The position numbers were made by a program, and so were the translations under genes. Positions 60,303 to 64,000 of a DNA stretch of 64,000 nt are shown here, one piece after another; the stretch's first letter is position 1, and each line of letters starts with the position of its first letter. Source of the DNA: Onchocerca volvulus (Eukaryota; Nematoda; Chromadorea; Rhabditida; Onchocercidae). The notes below the pieces were generated by a model, which searched no databases, was not told the DNA's origin, and worked only from the letters and a program-made list of their open reading frames with translations. The DNA lies in NCBI GenBank assembly GCA_000499405.2, contig HG738138.1:22709154-22773153 (forward strand). Reading direction: 5' to 3'.

Positions 60303-63300
60303 GTAAGTATTCCGTCGCCATTACTTTAAATATTTCATTTCCGGTTATGATTCTCATTTTGAGAATCTTTCTTTATACATATTCTCCTCTCTATGCCATC
60401 ACAAACGAATATCTAAAAGTATATTTTATAATTTGCAAAAAATATTTCCGCATAACTTTACTTACACGTAAAATACAACATGTACGTGTACTGTTTGCAT
60501 AACGTGAAGTATTAAATATAAAATTATTGATTTAATGATAATTATTCGAACTGAAGTTGTATTTATAGTTATTCACAGTATAATTTTCTTCGCTGAGAAC
60601 TTTTATATATTATCCATCAAATGACTGTTTACAATTTCCTTTTATAATGCTTCCGTAAAAGTTATGATTGTTTTATGCCACTTCATTGTGATGGCTATGG
60701 AATCCTTCCAAAATTCAGTTTTACTTAAAAAGCGATTACAATTTTCGGTAGTAATTATTTTTAACCGTTATGTAGACTTGAAAATTTTAGAAAAAAGATG
60801 GAAATATTGAAATTTTCATGAAATCTGATGGGATGAAGGAAGAATGACAAATTTATCTTTCCTTTTTTAATTTGAACATATACTTCGAAATTTGTATAGA
60901 AATTGCAAGATACAATATTCAAACAATTTTCAGTACTCTAAAATTTGTTGAGATTATTTCAGAAATACATGCATAACATTTATTCTCTTTCATCCATCCA
61001 GAATTTCGCAGGAAATAATTTGAAAATAGATTATGCAGATTAAAAATAGATTTAAAGATAGATAATGTAAACTTTGACGATTGAAAATTTGAAATCAATC
61101 GATTTTTGCATTCTAAATAGTTTCTGCATGCTCTATAAAAAAAGATTAGGTAAATCCTAATATTAATGAAGAATGAAAGAATAAATGATCATTTAAATAG
61201 TTCCGATTCCAAACTTTCTTTCATAATTCATCAAGAATATGTTCAGCGAAGAACTCTGAGCTGCAAGTTTTTCAAGAATACTTTAATTTTGTTCAATTTC
61301 TCATCTTCACATGTCTACTTTATATAATGGAATATTACCGCTTAAATTAAATTGTGAAATCATAAAAACATGCAAAAAATTGATGATTTACAAACCATAA
61401 ATAATTAAATAAAATCAAGCGAGTAATATAGATAAATATAAATTAACAAATTGATAAAGTAGCATCGATTTACTAGTTAATTATTCATGAACGATTTCAT
61501 ATTAATCAAACACATATGCTGTATCAATATATGTGATTGATTCAAGGCGACCTTTGGATTTAACCAGTGCAGCACATTTCCAATCATAAGATTATTTAAA
61601 ATTTGGAAAATTTAGACATTTCCAATGCAATTATTCCATAGTGATAATTTGGATGTGCTGGGAGGTGTTGTGACAATTAAAGTTTGTTTGTTTTTTTTTT
61701 TTTTTTGAAATTTGAGCGAAAATTGAGAATAAGGAAAAGTACGAATAGTGCTGCTAGATGAATCCATGGTCAAGTAAGTTGCGCTTTGTTAATACTGATT
61801 AGTGATTTGATCCAGGCGGATAATTCTTTACATTCACAAAAGGGAAATAAGTTGATAATAGATATAAAAATGAAATTAGGATGAAATGTAATAGAGATTA
61901 CTATTTATGGTAAGAATAATAACATGTTATCTAACAGGAAATAGATACCAAGACAACATTTTTGATTTAATTTCCCATATTTTATAATTTGTGCTGTTCA
62001 AGTTTTATTTTTTACATGTGAAGTATTTTCAAATATTCGCAAGCTTATTCCACTACTCGTTTAACATCTTGGCTTTTCATATCTTTCCGAATATCATTTC
62101 TTTCCCGTGGGAATTTGAAGAAAAATTTTTACGCCTTTACGATATTTTGCTAGAAGCAATACAAGTTTTTTGATGGGATAGAAATTTGTCGAATTCAAAT
62201 CAAAAAATTTTTTTCCACGAACTTTCACCATTTGCATTTGATTTTCCTTTTCATCAACTTTTCTATATTTCTTGATTTTTTATTTTTTAATCGAAATTAC
62301 ATTTTTCGCGCTGGTTTTTTTCATGCTGTAGTTTCTATCTTCGCCTAATTACTGAGTACTCATTTTTCTAGATGGTTTCACGCAGACTTTTGGATAAAAG
62401 TTGTCTAATGACAAATTTTTTGCAGAACTTCTAGTCATTTGAATCTATGCTGATCTTTCGTATTTGTATTGATATTAATGATAAGAAGCAATTGATTATT
62501 TTAATAATTTTTTTTGGCAATTTTGAGAAATTTTTTGTGATTAATTCCGTGAAAAATCTTATATTCTTAATTAACCGAAAAATGAGTGAGCAGTGCATGA
62601 CCTTCGGGTGATCTGGAATCTCAATTAGTTCTTATATTACAATATGATAAATGATGATGAGTAGTAATTGGTTCTCCCTGATATTTCCCTCAGAATAGCT
62701 GCAGTACGTAATGAGGCTGTTATATTCGGTAAAGCGAATGATTAGAGGAATTGTGGGACGGAACGTTTTCAACCGAGTATGACTTGTTTGCTTGAATGAA
62801 GCGGAGATATTCAGTGTATGCTCCAAGTGGGTAATTTTTGGTAAACAATTATTGTTGTGGAATGAACCAAACGTTAAGAAAAAGTATATCACTATAAAAA
62901 TATTTGAATTTTAGATTTTGATGAAATGGATGTATCAAATTTGAAATTAATGCATATCCAGTTCATCTTTGTAAATGATATTTTAAAATACGCTTTGATA
63001 TTTAGCTTTCAAAATATTGAAATATTATATTAAGTCAACGATATCGAATGAAATCCTTAACCAATATAATAGTTTAAATTTTTTTTTTACTCCTCTTATA
63101 TAAGGTGTGAAAATTGATTTTATTTCTGTGACAGAATATTTTCTCGAAATTATTAGTACTTTACTATTAATAAAAAAAAACCAAACGCCTTACTGGTTTT
63201 TGTTTTTGCCTATTGGCTATGAAAATTGTTTTCTATTAATCATCTAAAATCAGCCTCTCTTATTGCTTGTCTCCTTTTTAACTAATGATCGATAGCGTCA

Positions 63301-63843
63301 CCTCTTGTCACTTTTTTATTTTTTGCTTATATAGTTTTCTGTAGTTTGAGATTTTTATTGGAATTTCCTGTAAATTATGCGAACCTAATAGTGAAAATAT
63401 TAACTTTCAAATTGAAATAGCAATTTCGAAAAAAAAGTCCGAGAAAATAGATGCCATCTTCTCCAAGCTATTGTCTGCAATTATTTTCCCACGAGTTATT
63501 ATTCTTTTTCTTTAAAGAACTGATCCGCTAATTCATTATAAATTTTATGGAAGCAAAGAATTATTCAACAGATGGGAAACAAAATTTCAGTTTAAAATTG
63601 AGTTGTGAGAAATTGATTGTTTTAACTAATAATTTAACTGATAATTAATAATGGTTTCTACTTAATTACTGCACAATCTTTCATTGTCTGAATTGGTTAT
63701 ATTTTCATTGGCATATTAACATTTGTTGCTTTCCCTTTCAAGAAGATTTAAAGTTTTTTGAAAGTATTCTTTTTGAAGAGAAGGAAAAGAAAAAGGAAGA
63801 CAAAAAGCTATTCATTTAATTTTATCTTTGTTGATCTTTAATG

Positions 63844-63875
<32 letters not shown>

Positions 63876-64000
63876 TTTAATTCATATATACAAAATATCT
63901 GTGCATAAAAATCGTTTTTGAAAGACTTTTAAAATTCCTTTTTTATTCTTAATAGTGATTAAGATTGATACCTGATTGAAATAAAATGTTCGGATTCTGA
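60303..64000 (+). other. Neurexin intron 28, beginning; no exon seen
   Basis: No transmembrane or cytoplasmic neurexin sequence was found here. It contains poly-T at about 61690-61706, a (TA)n microsatellite at about 63843-63870, and chance-length frames only (60251-60502, 61991-62173, 62632-62892 minus). Confidence 0.55.
63842..63870. repeat. (TA)n microsatellite
   Basis: About 14 consecutive AT dinucleotides. Confidence 0.95.

Overview
The window is AT-rich eukaryotic DNA. It has GT-AG introns, acceptors of the nematode type (TTTTCAG or TTTGCAG), poly-T tracts before exons and one probable spliced-leader acceptor just ahead of a start codon. Together with the gene content this points to a nematode, most likely a spirurid or filarial one. 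That placement is inference; no marker in the window settles it. No bacterial operons, tRNA or rRNA genes or CRISPR arrays were seen.

Two conserved multi-exon genes lie head to head about 22 kb apart. On the minus strand, from 8611 down to 1326, is the 5' part of a class V unconventional myosin (hum-2-like). Eighteen exons rebuilt here keep one reading frame and cover the whole motor head and four IQ motifs. The rest of the neck, the coiled coil and the cargo-binding tail are not visible and should lie beyond the left edge. On the plus strand, from 31084 to at least 60302, is an alpha-type neurexin (nrx-1-like). Twenty-seven exons encode a long N-terminal extension, a signal-like hydrophobic stretch and three LNS-EGF-LNS cassettes (six LNS and three EGF-like domains), followed by the start of the juxtamembrane stalk. 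The transmembrane and cytoplasmic exons should lie beyond the right edge.

The 22-kb space between the genes has no convincing conserved gene. It holds a degenerate ~29-bp tandem repeat (9322-9530), one copy of a three-copy dispersed repeat (12788-13180), an exact 30-bp x3 repeat (16816-16903), a probable small non-autonomous Helitron (20800-21327) and a polypurine tract (22303-22376). The other two repeat copies sit in neurexin introns.

The least expected items are inside the neurexin gene. (1) A sequence resembling the neurexin splice-site-4 cassette lies at the right place in the sixth LNS domain, but in a frame that no visible GT-AG splicing joins to its neighbours. (2) An apparently decayed multi-exon gene lies on the opposite strand of the 7.8-kb intron before the stalk exons. 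It has several protein-like segments broken by in-frame stops, many of them TGA. (3) A coding extension of about 310 residues precedes the hydrophobic segment. (4) A perfect 19-bp-arm hairpin lies in the same large intron.
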